Assembly: GCA_035480775.1 (NCBI GenBank)
Contig: DATIHK010000008.1
Coordinates: 1 to 28,338, forward strand
Source of the DNA: DATIHK01 sp035480775
GTDB lineage: Bacteria; Patescibacteriota; WWE3; UBA101185; UBA10185
Length of the DNA stretch: 28,338 nt
Direction of reading: 5' to 3'
Shown: in pieces, positions 15,015 to 23,000 of the stretch
How positions within the stretch are numbered: position 1 is the first letter of the stretch
Layout: each line of letters opens with the position of its first letter
The notes under the pieces: model-generated
Told to the model about the DNA's origin: nothing
Databases searched by the model: none
What the model saw: only the letters and a program-made list of their open reading frames with translations
Translations under genes and position numbers: made by a program

Positions 15015-16505
15015 ATGACACTTTCAATATTTTTGCATTTATATCAACCAGCCGATCAAATGGAAGATATACTCGAAATGGTTACAAAACAGAGTTATCG
15101 ACCTGTACTTCAAGGTTTACAAAAACACAAAGCTAAAGTTACAGTCAATGTTATTGGTTCGCTTTTAGAACTTTTTGATAAATATAAATATTATGATGTT
15201 TTAGATTCACTAAGAGATTTGCATAAATCAGGAGTAGTAGAGTTTACTGGCTCCGCAAAATACCACGCATTTCTGCCTTTAATTCCACAAGAAGAAATTT
15301 ATAGACAGATAAAAATGAACACTGAAGCCTTAAAGTTTTTTATAGGAGCCGATTTAGAGCCAAAGGGATTCTTTCCACCTGAAATGGGGTATAACAATAC
15401 TGTAGCCAAAGTTGTCGAAGAACTTGGTTACAACTGGATTATTATTGACGAAATTGCAGGATCATATTTGAATGGTGACTTAGATCCAACAGCAAATTAC
15501 AAAATTAAAGGTACAAATTTATTTGCATATTTTCGTGATCGCCGCATCAGTAATTTAATAATGAGCTCGGTCATAAGGTCCAAAGCCGGCCTTGTTGATG
15601 CAATTAAAGAAGATTTAAAGGTGAACAAGTATATGATTGCTGGAATGGACGGGGAAACTTTTGGGCACCATAGACCGGGACTCGAGAATTTTTTGTTCGA
15701 AATTTTACAATCAACCGAATTTGATTTAAAAAACATTTCAGAATTAAAAGCTGCATTTCCAAATGTTAAAGAAATTGAAGTTGTGGATTCGACTTGGGCA
15801 AGCAGTAAGAATGACATAGACAGAAAACAGCAATTTCTATCATGGCTAGATCCGACAAATATTATTCATTCATATCAATGGGAATTTTTAAAATTTGTTA
15901 CCAATGAAGTATATTCGCTCGACAAAGCTCTTCCATATTATCAGGAAGTGAGGAAAAAGCTTGATAAAGCTATGGCCAGCGATCACTTTTGGTGGGCATC
16001 TGCTAAGCCTTGGTGGGGTATGGATATGATCGAATATGGGGCTCATTTGCTACTAGAAACTATTATGTCGATTCCAAATCTTAGCTCAGAGAAAGTAAAT
16101 CAGACTAGGAAATATTATGAAGATATTATTTCTACTGCTTTTACTTGGCAGCGATCTGGACTGATTAGAAAGATGGCTAAAGATCAAAATGCCTATTTAC
16201 GAATTCCTTTTAAAGATCGTACCCTTGGAGTTGGAGGAGCCGAGTCTGGTGTATATTTTGCATTCATTGACATGATGAGAAATCTCGAAAAGCAAGCTGC
16301 TGCGAACGGAGAATATGAGAAAGCAATTTTATGGCGCGATGCAGTTTATAAACTCGAAAATAAATCGGAAATATATGACACAATTAACGCGTTAGACTTG
16401 CTTAGACTAGAAATTCCCAATGAATATGTCGAAAAGATAATAGGTGAGTACAAAGAAAAGTACAAGCAAATACGTGGTGGCCAACCTGAACAACGTGGCG
16501 CATAA
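15015..16505 (+). CDS. GH57-family alpha-glucan enzyme, second copy
   Basis: This 496-residue protein is a paralogue of the preceding one: LSIFLHLYQPADQ, VEFTGSAKYHAFL, GFFPPEMGYNNTVAKVVEEL and AGMDGETFGHHRPGLENF line up with the same regions, including the predicted nucleophile Glu and catalytic Asp. It carries about 85 more residues, mainly at the C-terminus (about 350-496: TRKYYEDIISTAFTWQRSGL, AAANGEYEKAILWRDAVY, YVEKIIGEYKEKYKQIRGG), a helical extension missing from copy one. It begins nine bases after that gene, so the two are probably cotranscribed. Different specificities, for example branching versus hydrolysis, are possible but not shown. Confidence 0.88.
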   Translation: MTLSIFLHLYQPADQMEDILEMVTKQSYRPVLQGLQKHKAKVTVNVIGSLLELFDKYKYYDVLDSLRDLHKSGVVEFTGSAKYHAFLPLIPQEEIYRQIKMNTEALKFFIGADLEPKGFFPPEMGYNNTVAKVVEELGYNWIIIDEIAGSYLNGDLDPTANYKIKGTNLFAYFRDRRISNLIMSSVIRSKAGLVDAIKEDLKVNKYMIAGMDGETFGHHRPGLENFLFEILQSTEFDLKNISELKAAFPNVKEIEVVDSTWASSKNDIDRKQQFLSWLDPTNIIHSYQWEFLKFVTNEVYSLDKALPYYQEVRKKLDKAMASDHFWWASAKPWWGMDMIEYGAHLLLETIMSIPNLSSEKVNQTRKYYEDIISTAFTWQRSGLIRKMAKDQNAYLRIPFKDRTLGVGGAESGVYFAFIDMMRNLEKQAAANGEYEKAILWRDAVYKLENKSEIYDTINALDLLRLEIPNEYVEKIIGEYKEKYKQIRGGQPEQRGA

Positions 16506-16512
16506 TAATAAT

Positions 16513-17910
16513 ATGAAAGTACTTCTAGCTGCCTCAGAAGTAGCACCAATAATTAAATTTGGGGGATTGGGTGATGTCGTTGGTTCACTTCCTAAAGCTT
16601 TAGAGAAAATAGGTATTGATTGTGACGTAATTGTTCCGTTTTATCCATTTGCTAATACCCAAAATCTAAATTTATACAAAAGTCTTGAAATTGAAGTTCC
16701 ATTTGATAACCAAACTAATCTGGTCGAAGTGTTCAAAACTAAACTTCCGGGGTCGGAAGCTGATGTTTTTCTACTTAAAAATACCAAGTATTTTAATGTT
16801 TCAAAAGTCAATCCTATTCCTGATCAAGTTTCTGAAATCGAGATGTACACTTTTTTTAGCCGAGCCGTTGTGGAGTATTTATCGACAGAATTTAACACAT
16901 ATGACATAGTTCATTGCAATGATTGGCATACTGGTTTACTAGCTCATCTGCTAGAAGATGAGTTTGGATCCGAAAGACCCAAGACATTATTTACAGTTCA
17001 CAATCTTTTATACCAAGGCATATCAGGAATAGAAGTCATCCGCGAAGCTGGAATTGTTCCTGGCGAACACCAGATTTTGGATTACGATATTCAAGACGGT
17101 GACTTAAACATGATGCAAGAGGGGATTTCATCAGCCGACTACATAAGTACTGTTTCTCCTACATATGCTAAAGAAATATTATCAGAAGAATTTGGTAAAA
17201 ATTTAGCCGAAATATTGCGAGCGCGGGAAGGACGTATTACCGGTATTCTCAATGGGATAGATTACACCCAGTTCGCCAGATTTAACGACGTCGTCGATGT
17301 TCAAACATACAAAAAAGAAAATAAGCAAAAATTGCAAAATAAATTAGGTTTAAAAGTTTCAGATGAGCCATTATTCTGTTTTATTTCTAGACTTGACCCT
17401 AATCAAAAAGGACTAGATTTAATAGAAGCAGGCATTAATCACATTTTAGATAAGGGAGGTCAATTTGTTTTATTAGGGACTGGAGATAAAACTTGGGAAG
17501 AGAAATATAAGGCTATGGAGGCCTCACCTAAAGCATTTGGTAAGGTTAGTATGACAATTGGTTTTGACCTAGAGTTAGCAAATATGATGTATGCTGGAAG
17601 CGATTTCATTCTAATTCCTTCAAAATACGAGCCGTGTGGTTTAAGTCAGATGATTGGTATGTGGTATGGAACTCTTCCCATAGTGCATGCAGTAGGTGGA
17701 CTTAAAGATTCGGTCAAAGATGCCTTTAATGGCTTCACATTTGCCGAGTACTCTCCTGATTCAATTAATGAAGCTATTGATAGAGCGCTAAAAGTATTTT
17801 ATTCTGATAGTAGAAATTTAATGGTATCTCATGCTTTTCATACAGACTTTAGTTGGGATAAAAGTGCGCTAAGTTACAAAGAGTTATACCAGAAAATCTT
17901 GAAGCTATGA
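16513..17910 (+). CDS. glgA: GT5 glycogen synthase, canonical copy
   Basis: The 465-residue protein is a complete GT5 synthase that elongates alpha-1,4-glucan in the cytoplasm. It begins MKVLLAASEVAPIIKFGGLG, with the donor-contacting Lys of the KxGGL motif intact. It then shows IVHCNDWHTGLLAHLL, LFTVHNLLYQG, GILNGIDYTQF, CFISRLDPNQKGLDLIEAG, and PSKYEPCGLSQMIGMWYGTL followed by VGGLKDSV. The ATG at 16513, seven bases after the GH57 stop, is preferred over an in-frame GTG at 16444 inside that gene, because the family N-terminus begins here. Its stop overlaps the GalT-like start as ATGA. With ATG at the head of KVLLAASE and a normal length, it is the better candidate for the main synthase. Confidence 0.93.
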   Translation: MKVLLAASEVAPIIKFGGLGDVVGSLPKALEKIGIDCDVIVPFYPFANTQNLNLYKSLEIEVPFDNQTNLVEVFKTKLPGSEADVFLLKNTKYFNVSKVNPIPDQVSEIEMYTFFSRAVVEYLSTEFNTYDIVHCNDWHTGLLAHLLEDEFGSERPKTLFTVHNLLYQGISGIEVIREAGIVPGEHQILDYDIQDGDLNMMQEGISSADYISTVSPTYAKEILSEEFGKNLAEILRAREGRITGILNGIDYTQFARFNDVVDVQTYKKENKQKLQNKLGLKVSDEPLFCFISRLDPNQKGLDLIEAGINHILDKGGQFVLLGTGDKTWEEKYKAMEASPKAFGKVSMTIGFDLELANMMYAGSDFILIPSKYEPCGLSQMIGMWYGTLPIVHAVGGLKDSVKDAFNGFTFAEYSPDSINEAIDRALKVFYSDSRNLMVSHAFHTDFSWDKSALSYKELYQKILKL

Positions 17911-18830
17911 ACCAATTTATTTTTGACGAATTAACAGGACTTCCAACTATTCTTGCCACGAATAGAATTAACCGACCAATTGAAACCCAGAGTATTGCGC
18001 CACAAACTCCCAACGCTTGTTTGTTTTGTAAAGGATCTGAAAATCTTACGCCTGGCGCAGTATATCAAGACTCAGATGACTGGAATGTCAGAGTTTTTCC
18101 TAATAAATTTCCAATAATTGGAGATCACGAAATTTTGGTACACTCTCCTTCGCACGAAGATATCGAAGACTTACCAGCTGATCAGAACATAAAAATTATT
18201 CGGGCATATTTAAACCGAGTACATTATTTTAACTCTCAAGAAAAAGAAGTTATGATTTTTAATAACCGCGGTGGAAATGCCGGCGCTTCTATTATCCATC
18301 CACATTCGCAAATAATTGCCTTAAAAGGTTTTCCAGGAACGATTGAACAAGAAAAAGAAAAAGCTTTAACTTATTACAACGAAAAAAACTCGTGCTTTTG
18401 GTGTGATGAAGTTAAGAATGAAATTGAACAGAAGAGTAGAGTAATTTTTGAAACTCCACACTACGTTTTGCTAACCCCTAAGGCCTCTAGATGGAGCTAC
18501 GAGATGCAATTAGTGCCAAAAGAGCATAGACCTAACTTTGAGTTTATAAACGAAGTCGAAATTAACGACCTTGCCCGGGTTATGAAAGCTGCACTGGGTG
18601 CTTATAACAAGCTTTTTAATCGTCCTGATCGCAACTTTTGGTTGCATACCATGCGTTTTGAGCCTTATCACTGGCATATGGGGTTAATTGCTCATATTCC
18701 TGGCAAAGTCTTGGGTGGACTAGAGCTGGGGGCTGGAATTTGGGTCAGTGATCGCGCTACCCCCGAAGAGGCTGCGTCCGCGTTAGGCAAAATAGTTTCC
18801 GAAATTTATTTGCTAAATGACTTTAAATAG
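17907..18830 (+). CDS. GalT-like nucleotidylyltransferase
   Basis: This 307-residue member of the GalT branch of the HIT superfamily has the nucleophile motif ASIIHPHSQI (HPHxQ type), two CxxC pairs that may bind zinc (ACLFCKGSEN and SCFWCDEV), NWVR-like DDWNVRVFPNKFPI near the N-terminus, and the C-terminal YHWHMGLIAHIPGK, which belongs to the second HIT-like half. Such enzymes move UMP or AMP between a hexose-1-phosphate and a nucleotide sugar. Next to two GT5 genes, a role linking sugar-1-phosphate to the nucleotide-sugar pool (UDP- or ADP-glucose) is likely. Galactose use is not proven, since no galK or galE is present. It is coupled to the synthase by a 4-base overlap and followed by a terminator. 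Confidence 0.87.
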   Translation: MNQFIFDELTGLPTILATNRINRPIETQSIAPQTPNACLFCKGSENLTPGAVYQDSDDWNVRVFPNKFPIIGDHEILVHSPSHEDIEDLPADQNIKIIRAYLNRVHYFNSQEKEVMIFNNRGGNAGASIIHPHSQIIALKGFPGTIEQEKEKALTYYNEKNSCFWCDEVKNEIEQKSRVIFETPHYVLLTPKASRWSYEMQLVPKEHRPNFEFINEVEINDLARVMKAALGAYNKLFNRPDRNFWLHTMRFEPYHWHMGLIAHIPGKVLGGLELGAGIWVSDRATPEEAASALGKIVSEIYLLNDFK

Positions 18831-18863
18831 AAAAAGGAGTCTTTGAATACAAAGATGAAACAT

Positions 18864-18897
18864 AAAAAAAGGACCCTTGCGGGTCCCTTTTTCTTTA
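18864..18897. terminator. Bidirectional terminator between galT-like gene and rplL
   Basis: GGACCC (18871-18876), loop TTGC, GGGTCC (18881-18886) form a stem flanked by an A-run on the left and a T-run on the right, so it has a U-tail in both directions. The two genes converge here. It is the clearest intrinsic terminator in the window. Confidence 0.9.
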
Positions 18898-18909
18898 GTA
18901 AAAGATGAG

Positions 18910-19308
18910 TTATTTAAGCTCAACCTTTGCGCCGGCTGCTTCGAGTTTTTTCTTAGCGGCTTCGGCATCTTCCTTTTTTGCACCTTCTAATAGTGCTTTA
19001 GGAGCTGATTCGACTAAAGCTTTAGCTTCGACTAAACCAAGTTGTTGGTTTATTTCGCGTACGGCTTTAATGACAGAGATCTTGTTAGCACCGGCTTCGG
19101 TGAGAACAACATCAAATTCGGTCTTTTCTTCAACCGGTTCGGCTGCGGCTGCTCCGCCTGCTGCTGGCATAGCTCCCATCATTACTGGGGCTGCGGCTGA
19201 GACTCCAAATTTGTCTTCGAGAGCTTTTACTAAATCATTAAGTTCTAGAACTGTCATTTGTTCAACGAGTTCCATAACTTTTTCTGCATTTTTAGTTAAA
19301 TCTGCCAT
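18910..19308 (-). CDS. rplL: Ribosomal protein bL12 (L7/L12)
   Basis: The 132-residue protein forms the mobile stalk of the 50S subunit that recruits translation factors. The N-terminal dimerisation region has VMELVEQMTVLELNDLVKAL. An Ala/Gly-rich hinge (about residues 36-58) leads to the C-terminal domain with EFDVVLTEAGANKISVIKAV and EAKALVESAPKALLEGAKKE. Length is close to the usual 120-130. A strong Shine-Dalgarno (AAAGGAGG, minus strand 19318-19325) sets the start. It follows rplJ in the standard order. Confidence 0.97.
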   Translation of the reverse strand: MADLTKNAEKVMELVEQMTVLELNDLVKALEDKFGVSAAAPVMMGAMPAAGGAAAAEPVEEKTEFDVVLTEAGANKISVIKAVREINQQLGLVEAKALVESAPKALLEGAKKEDAEAAKKKLEAAGAKVELK

Positions 19309-19317
19309 AATTTTGAT

Positions 19318-19325
19318 CCTCCTTT
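19318..19325 (-). promoter_or_regulatory. Strong Shine-Dalgarno of rplL
   Basis: On the minus strand AAAGGAGG lies nine bases before the rplL ATG. It is much stronger than the rplJ site (AGAAAG-like), in keeping with several L12 copies per L10 on the ribosome. Confidence 0.8.
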
Positions 19326-19334
19326 GCTAAATAA

Positions 19335-19853
19335 TTACTTTTTTTTGGCTACCTCGGCCAAAGCGATAACGAATTTTCTTTTTGATCCACTTAGGACATT
19401 TAAAAATCCTGAGAGTGGTGCGTTTAGTGTTGACACAACTTGTCCTAATAATTGCTGTCTACTTGGAAGTGTACTTAAAACTTCGAGTTCGGCTACGGTT
19501 GTGTACTTTCCTGCTATCATTGCTCCTTTTAATTTTGGAAGTTGTAACTTTTTTGCAAAATCTATAATTGCTTTTAAAGGAGAAATTGGGTCTTCATAAG
19601 CAAATATTGTGACTGTAGATCCTTTTAGATGTGGACTAAATTGTTCAGTTTCTAATTTTTCTTCTTTCATAGCAATATTTAGAAGAGTATTTTTAGCTAC
19701 TGTAACTTCCGCGCCTGCTTCGAGCATTTTTGCTCTAAAATTGTTGGCATCGTTGGATTTTAAACCTTGATATTCGGCTACAATTATTGACTTGGCTTTG
19801 GCTACTTTTTCTCTTAATTCTTTTACTGATTCTAGTTTTTTATTATTTGGCAT
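19335..19853 (-). CDS. rplJ: Ribosomal protein uL10
   Basis: The 172-residue protein anchors the L12 stalk to 23S rRNA and, in many bacteria, binds its own mRNA leader. It begins MPNNKKLESVKELREKVAKA, with SIIVAEYQGL, FRAKMLEAGAEVTVAKNTLL and GSTVTIFAYEDPISPLKAI, all in the L10 arrangement. The C-terminal helix for L12 binding ends in ALAEVAKKK. A 180-base leader with L10-leader features precedes it. Only a weak Shine-Dalgarno is seen. Confidence 0.96.
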   Translation of the reverse strand: MPNNKKLESVKELREKVAKAKSIIVAEYQGLKSNDANNFRAKMLEAGAEVTVAKNTLLNIAMKEEKLETEQFSPHLKGSTVTIFAYEDPISPLKAIIDFAKKLQLPKLKGAMIAGKYTTVAELEVLSTLPSRQQLLGQVVSTLNAPLSGFLNVLSGSKRKFVIALAEVAKKK

Positions 19854-19885
19854 ATATCTATTCTTTCTGAGCTTTGCTCAAGGAA

Positions 19886-19913
19886 CAAAAAAACCCGTCC
19901 AAAGAGACGAGTT
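19886..19913 (-). terminator. Attenuator terminator in the rplJ leader
   Basis: On the minus strand AACTCGTC (19906-19913) pairs with GACGGGTT (19892-19899) around a short loop and is followed by seven T residues. It lies between the L10 leader core and rplJ, so it would stop transcription before the operon unless prevented. Confidence 0.85.
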
Positions 19914-20034
19914 AAATTTATAAAACACTGTCATTACAATAAGTAAAGTCGGTGAGTACAAGTTTTCCTCGGCGAGAAATTGAGCTTTGCGAGTTTTTTT
20001 CAAAACTCTAAAAGCACTCGCTGTCTTTGGTAAC
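19914..20034 (-). promoter_or_regulatory. L10 leader (autoregulatory mRNA element)
   Basis: The minus-strand leader contains ACCAAAGACAGCGAGTGC near its 5' end, and GCCGAGGAAAAC followed by GTACTCACCG further on, the conserved strands of the L10 leader family (Rfam RF00557). A side hairpin GAGTTTT-GAAA-AAAACTC lies between them. Established L10 leaders bind the L10-L12 complex. With a terminator directly downstream, control by transcription attenuation is likely. Confidence 0.85.
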
Positions 20035-20040
20035 TAGGAT

Positions 20041-20068
20041 ATTGTATATAAATCGAGCTAAAAGTCAA
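20041..20068 (-). promoter_or_regulatory. Promoter of rplJ-rplL
   Basis: TTGACT (20063-20068) and TACAAT (20041-20046) on the minus strand are 16 bases apart. Initiation near 20034 places the L10 leader at the very 5' end of the mRNA. The -35 lies only 12 bases past the stop of the LamG gene, leaving no room for a separate terminator. Confidence 0.7.
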
Positions 20069-20080
20069 TATTGTTTGTTG

Positions 20081-23000
20081 TTATGGGCTTCCGGTGGCTG
20101 GTCCAAAAAATTCTACCCCATTATTATAGATTTGTTGTACTTGAGCAGCTGAAATTGGGTAGTTGTAAATGCGCACATCATCAACCTGACCTGCCAAAAA
20201 ACCATCGCGCACGAAATCATGAGTTGGTGGATTCGTAGCTATATCAATAACTCCATCAGGCGCGCCTTGCGTCCCAGTGATGGTTTTTGTTCCTTGCAAT
20301 ACGCCATCAACATACAGACTTAGGGTTGTAGCATTAATAGTCAATACTGCTTGGTGCCAACTCCCATCGTTAATTGCCCTTTTTGAATCTACCGAAAACG
20401 ATGTGCCATTATAATATTCGCCTGAGACTTTGCCAGAAAGGATGTAAAATTCTAATCCCCAAAAATATCGAGTGCCAGCACCTTGTGTGTCCTTTCGAAT
20501 CAAACCAGATGCCGTAGAAGAGAATGGGGCAGTGGTTTTTACCCAAGCTGACACAGTTAGCGAGTTAGTTAAACGTAACACTGAAGTATCAGCAACTTCC
20601 GAATAATCTCCTGCTCCATCATAATTGAGCGAAGAATTAAATTTACCAGTTGTTCCGCCATTCCACATTTCTGTTGAGACACCCGAACTACACGAGCCCA
20701 CAGTTCGGCCTGAATTTGGTGTTATCGTAGCATTCATACCAGCGGCTAAGCCTGTTCCTGCTGTAGCAGAGTTATATGCAGTAGATCCTTGGCACTCGTC
20801 AAACTTATACCAAGTTAAAGGAGCCCCGCGGTTATAATCGTAAACAATTTGAGATTGTGAACGTGCATAATTATAGATTTTCGCTTCATCAATTACGCCG
20901 TTAAAATAACTATCTGTTGTCGCACCGCGTCTGGAAACACCAATTGATTGAAGATCTGTTGTAAGAACGCCAAAACTCGATGCATCTGTAAGCGTTTTTT
21001 GTTCAATTCCATCAACATATATCTTAAATACTGTTCCGTTTTTAACTACTGCACCAAAATGCCACTTTCGATCGTCATAAGTTGCCGTGGTCGAGTAAGC
21101 AACTCCTCCATTTATTTCAACACCTCCATCACCTCGGTATTCGAATCTAACAGTACCGTTAACAGTACTTAAAGCACAAAGTGTGTTTGCAGAGCTAGCT
21201 TTTCCTAAGAATACAATTGCATTATTGGCTCCGGCTGCAGCATTAAATTTGAACCAACTTGATATTGTGAAATCGCTGGCTGATGTACATACACTGTTTA
21301 ATCCCGAGTTGTCGACCGTAACTAAACTTGTACTTCCATCAAAGCTCAGACCACTGCCATATTTGCCAACTGCCCAAGACGGTTTTGTAGCACCACTTAA
21401 TGTACCTGTGTAGTTATTACCTGAAAAATCAAATGTGCTAGAAGTTCCTGTATTTTCGTCCATTTTCCACCAGGCAACTGGAGGATTGCCGGCCGAACCT
21501 TCATTATCTTGGGTTGTATATATACTTGATCCCAGCGCTAGTGCAGCTCCGCCATTGTAATCAATTAAAATTTCAGAATCAGTTAGTGCACTATTGTAAA
21601 GTTTTACTTCGTCTATTAAGCCGTTATAAAAAACACCATTTCTTCGCCCAATTTCAAATGCAGCAGTTCCGTCAAAGACTGAAGGTGGTTCAGCTCCAGA
21701 ACCCTCACCTCGGGTTACTACTTGTTTTACTCCATTTACATAAAGTTTTATTGCGGTAGAAGGTGAAAATACTCCAACGACATGGTACCAAAGCGATGTG
21801 CTGGTATACGTATTGGTTGTTTCGTATGCTGAATAGACACCGGCATTACTAGTGCCATTAGAAGACACCGCCATCCATAAATGATCTTGATAAAAATAAA
21901 ATCTAAATGAGCGTTGGTTTGCTCCTGCTTGGTCATCGTATTTACTTGCAATATCAAATTCCGACCCTGCACCTACTGCGCCTCGTTTTACCCAAGCTGA
22001 GATCGTAAATGCGCCTGTAAAAGATAGAGTTGCATTATCGGCTATTTGATCGTAATCACCGCCGTCAAAGCTTTGACATCCATTTGTTACACAAGTTGAG
22101 CTTCCTACTACTTTCCAGGTTGGATCGTCAGTGCTTGATGAAGCGTTTGCTCCAAGTGTTAAATTCTGTCCGCCAAAACCTTTATCATGAACAGTTTGAC
22201 CTTGCTGTTCATCCAGGTTCCAATAACCTAGCATAGAAGAAATAGCGGAACCTCCTGCAGGGTGACCACCATTAAGATCTGCCACAATTTGCTTTGAAGT
22301 GCGGGGGTACCAATACACTCTTACATCATCCATAATGCCCACAAAACTTGATGCGGCGATGTTTATACTTGTACCAAGAGACACACCAGTAGTAGCACTT
22401 GAAGAGGTTAAGATGCCATTTTGGTATATAGTGCAGTGAGTAGAATCAGTTGAAGTAGCAGCAATGTGAGTCCAGGTATTTAGTGAAATTGCCGTACCTA
22501 CGCACGAACCATAATTTGGTCTAGAGCTAGAATCAGTAGTAAGAATTGAACTTGTGATTAAGTTCTTACTTGCAATAGACGCCGTAGGATATACCCAAAC
22601 CTCTACAGTATTTCCATTGCCTGGTGCAATACTCAATGTGGCATCAACTTCATTAGCTCCGTTAAAATTTAAAGCATCACCATATTTGCCATTTATCCAG
22701 GTGGGAGTTCCAGAAAATGCACCGGTATAGTTATTACCTGAGGAATCACTTGCAGTAGTTCCCGTATTTTCATCGAATTTCCACCAACCTATTGGACCTG
22801 GCGCCCAATTATAAAGTTGTGTAACTTCATTGGGTGACAAGACTCTGCTGTAAAGTCTAATATCATCCATTTTTCCTCCATTAGTAAGAAAACTGCCATT
22901 AGCTTTACCTATAGTGGTAGTTACCGAATCAATGCCAGCTGTTGAGGTAACGACTATATGATTCCAAACACTGGCGGTAACCGTGCCATTGAGAACTCCA

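Noticed and set aside
16444..16512. Longer N-terminus of the second GT5 protein from a GTG
   Set aside because: It lies inside the GH57 gene, and GT5 proteins begin at MKVLLAASE, which matches ATG 16513.
18905..19599. Plus-strand open frames opposite rplL and rplJ
   Set aside because: They are antisense shadows of clear ribosomal protein genes, with Ala/Ser-rich composition created by the opposite strand.
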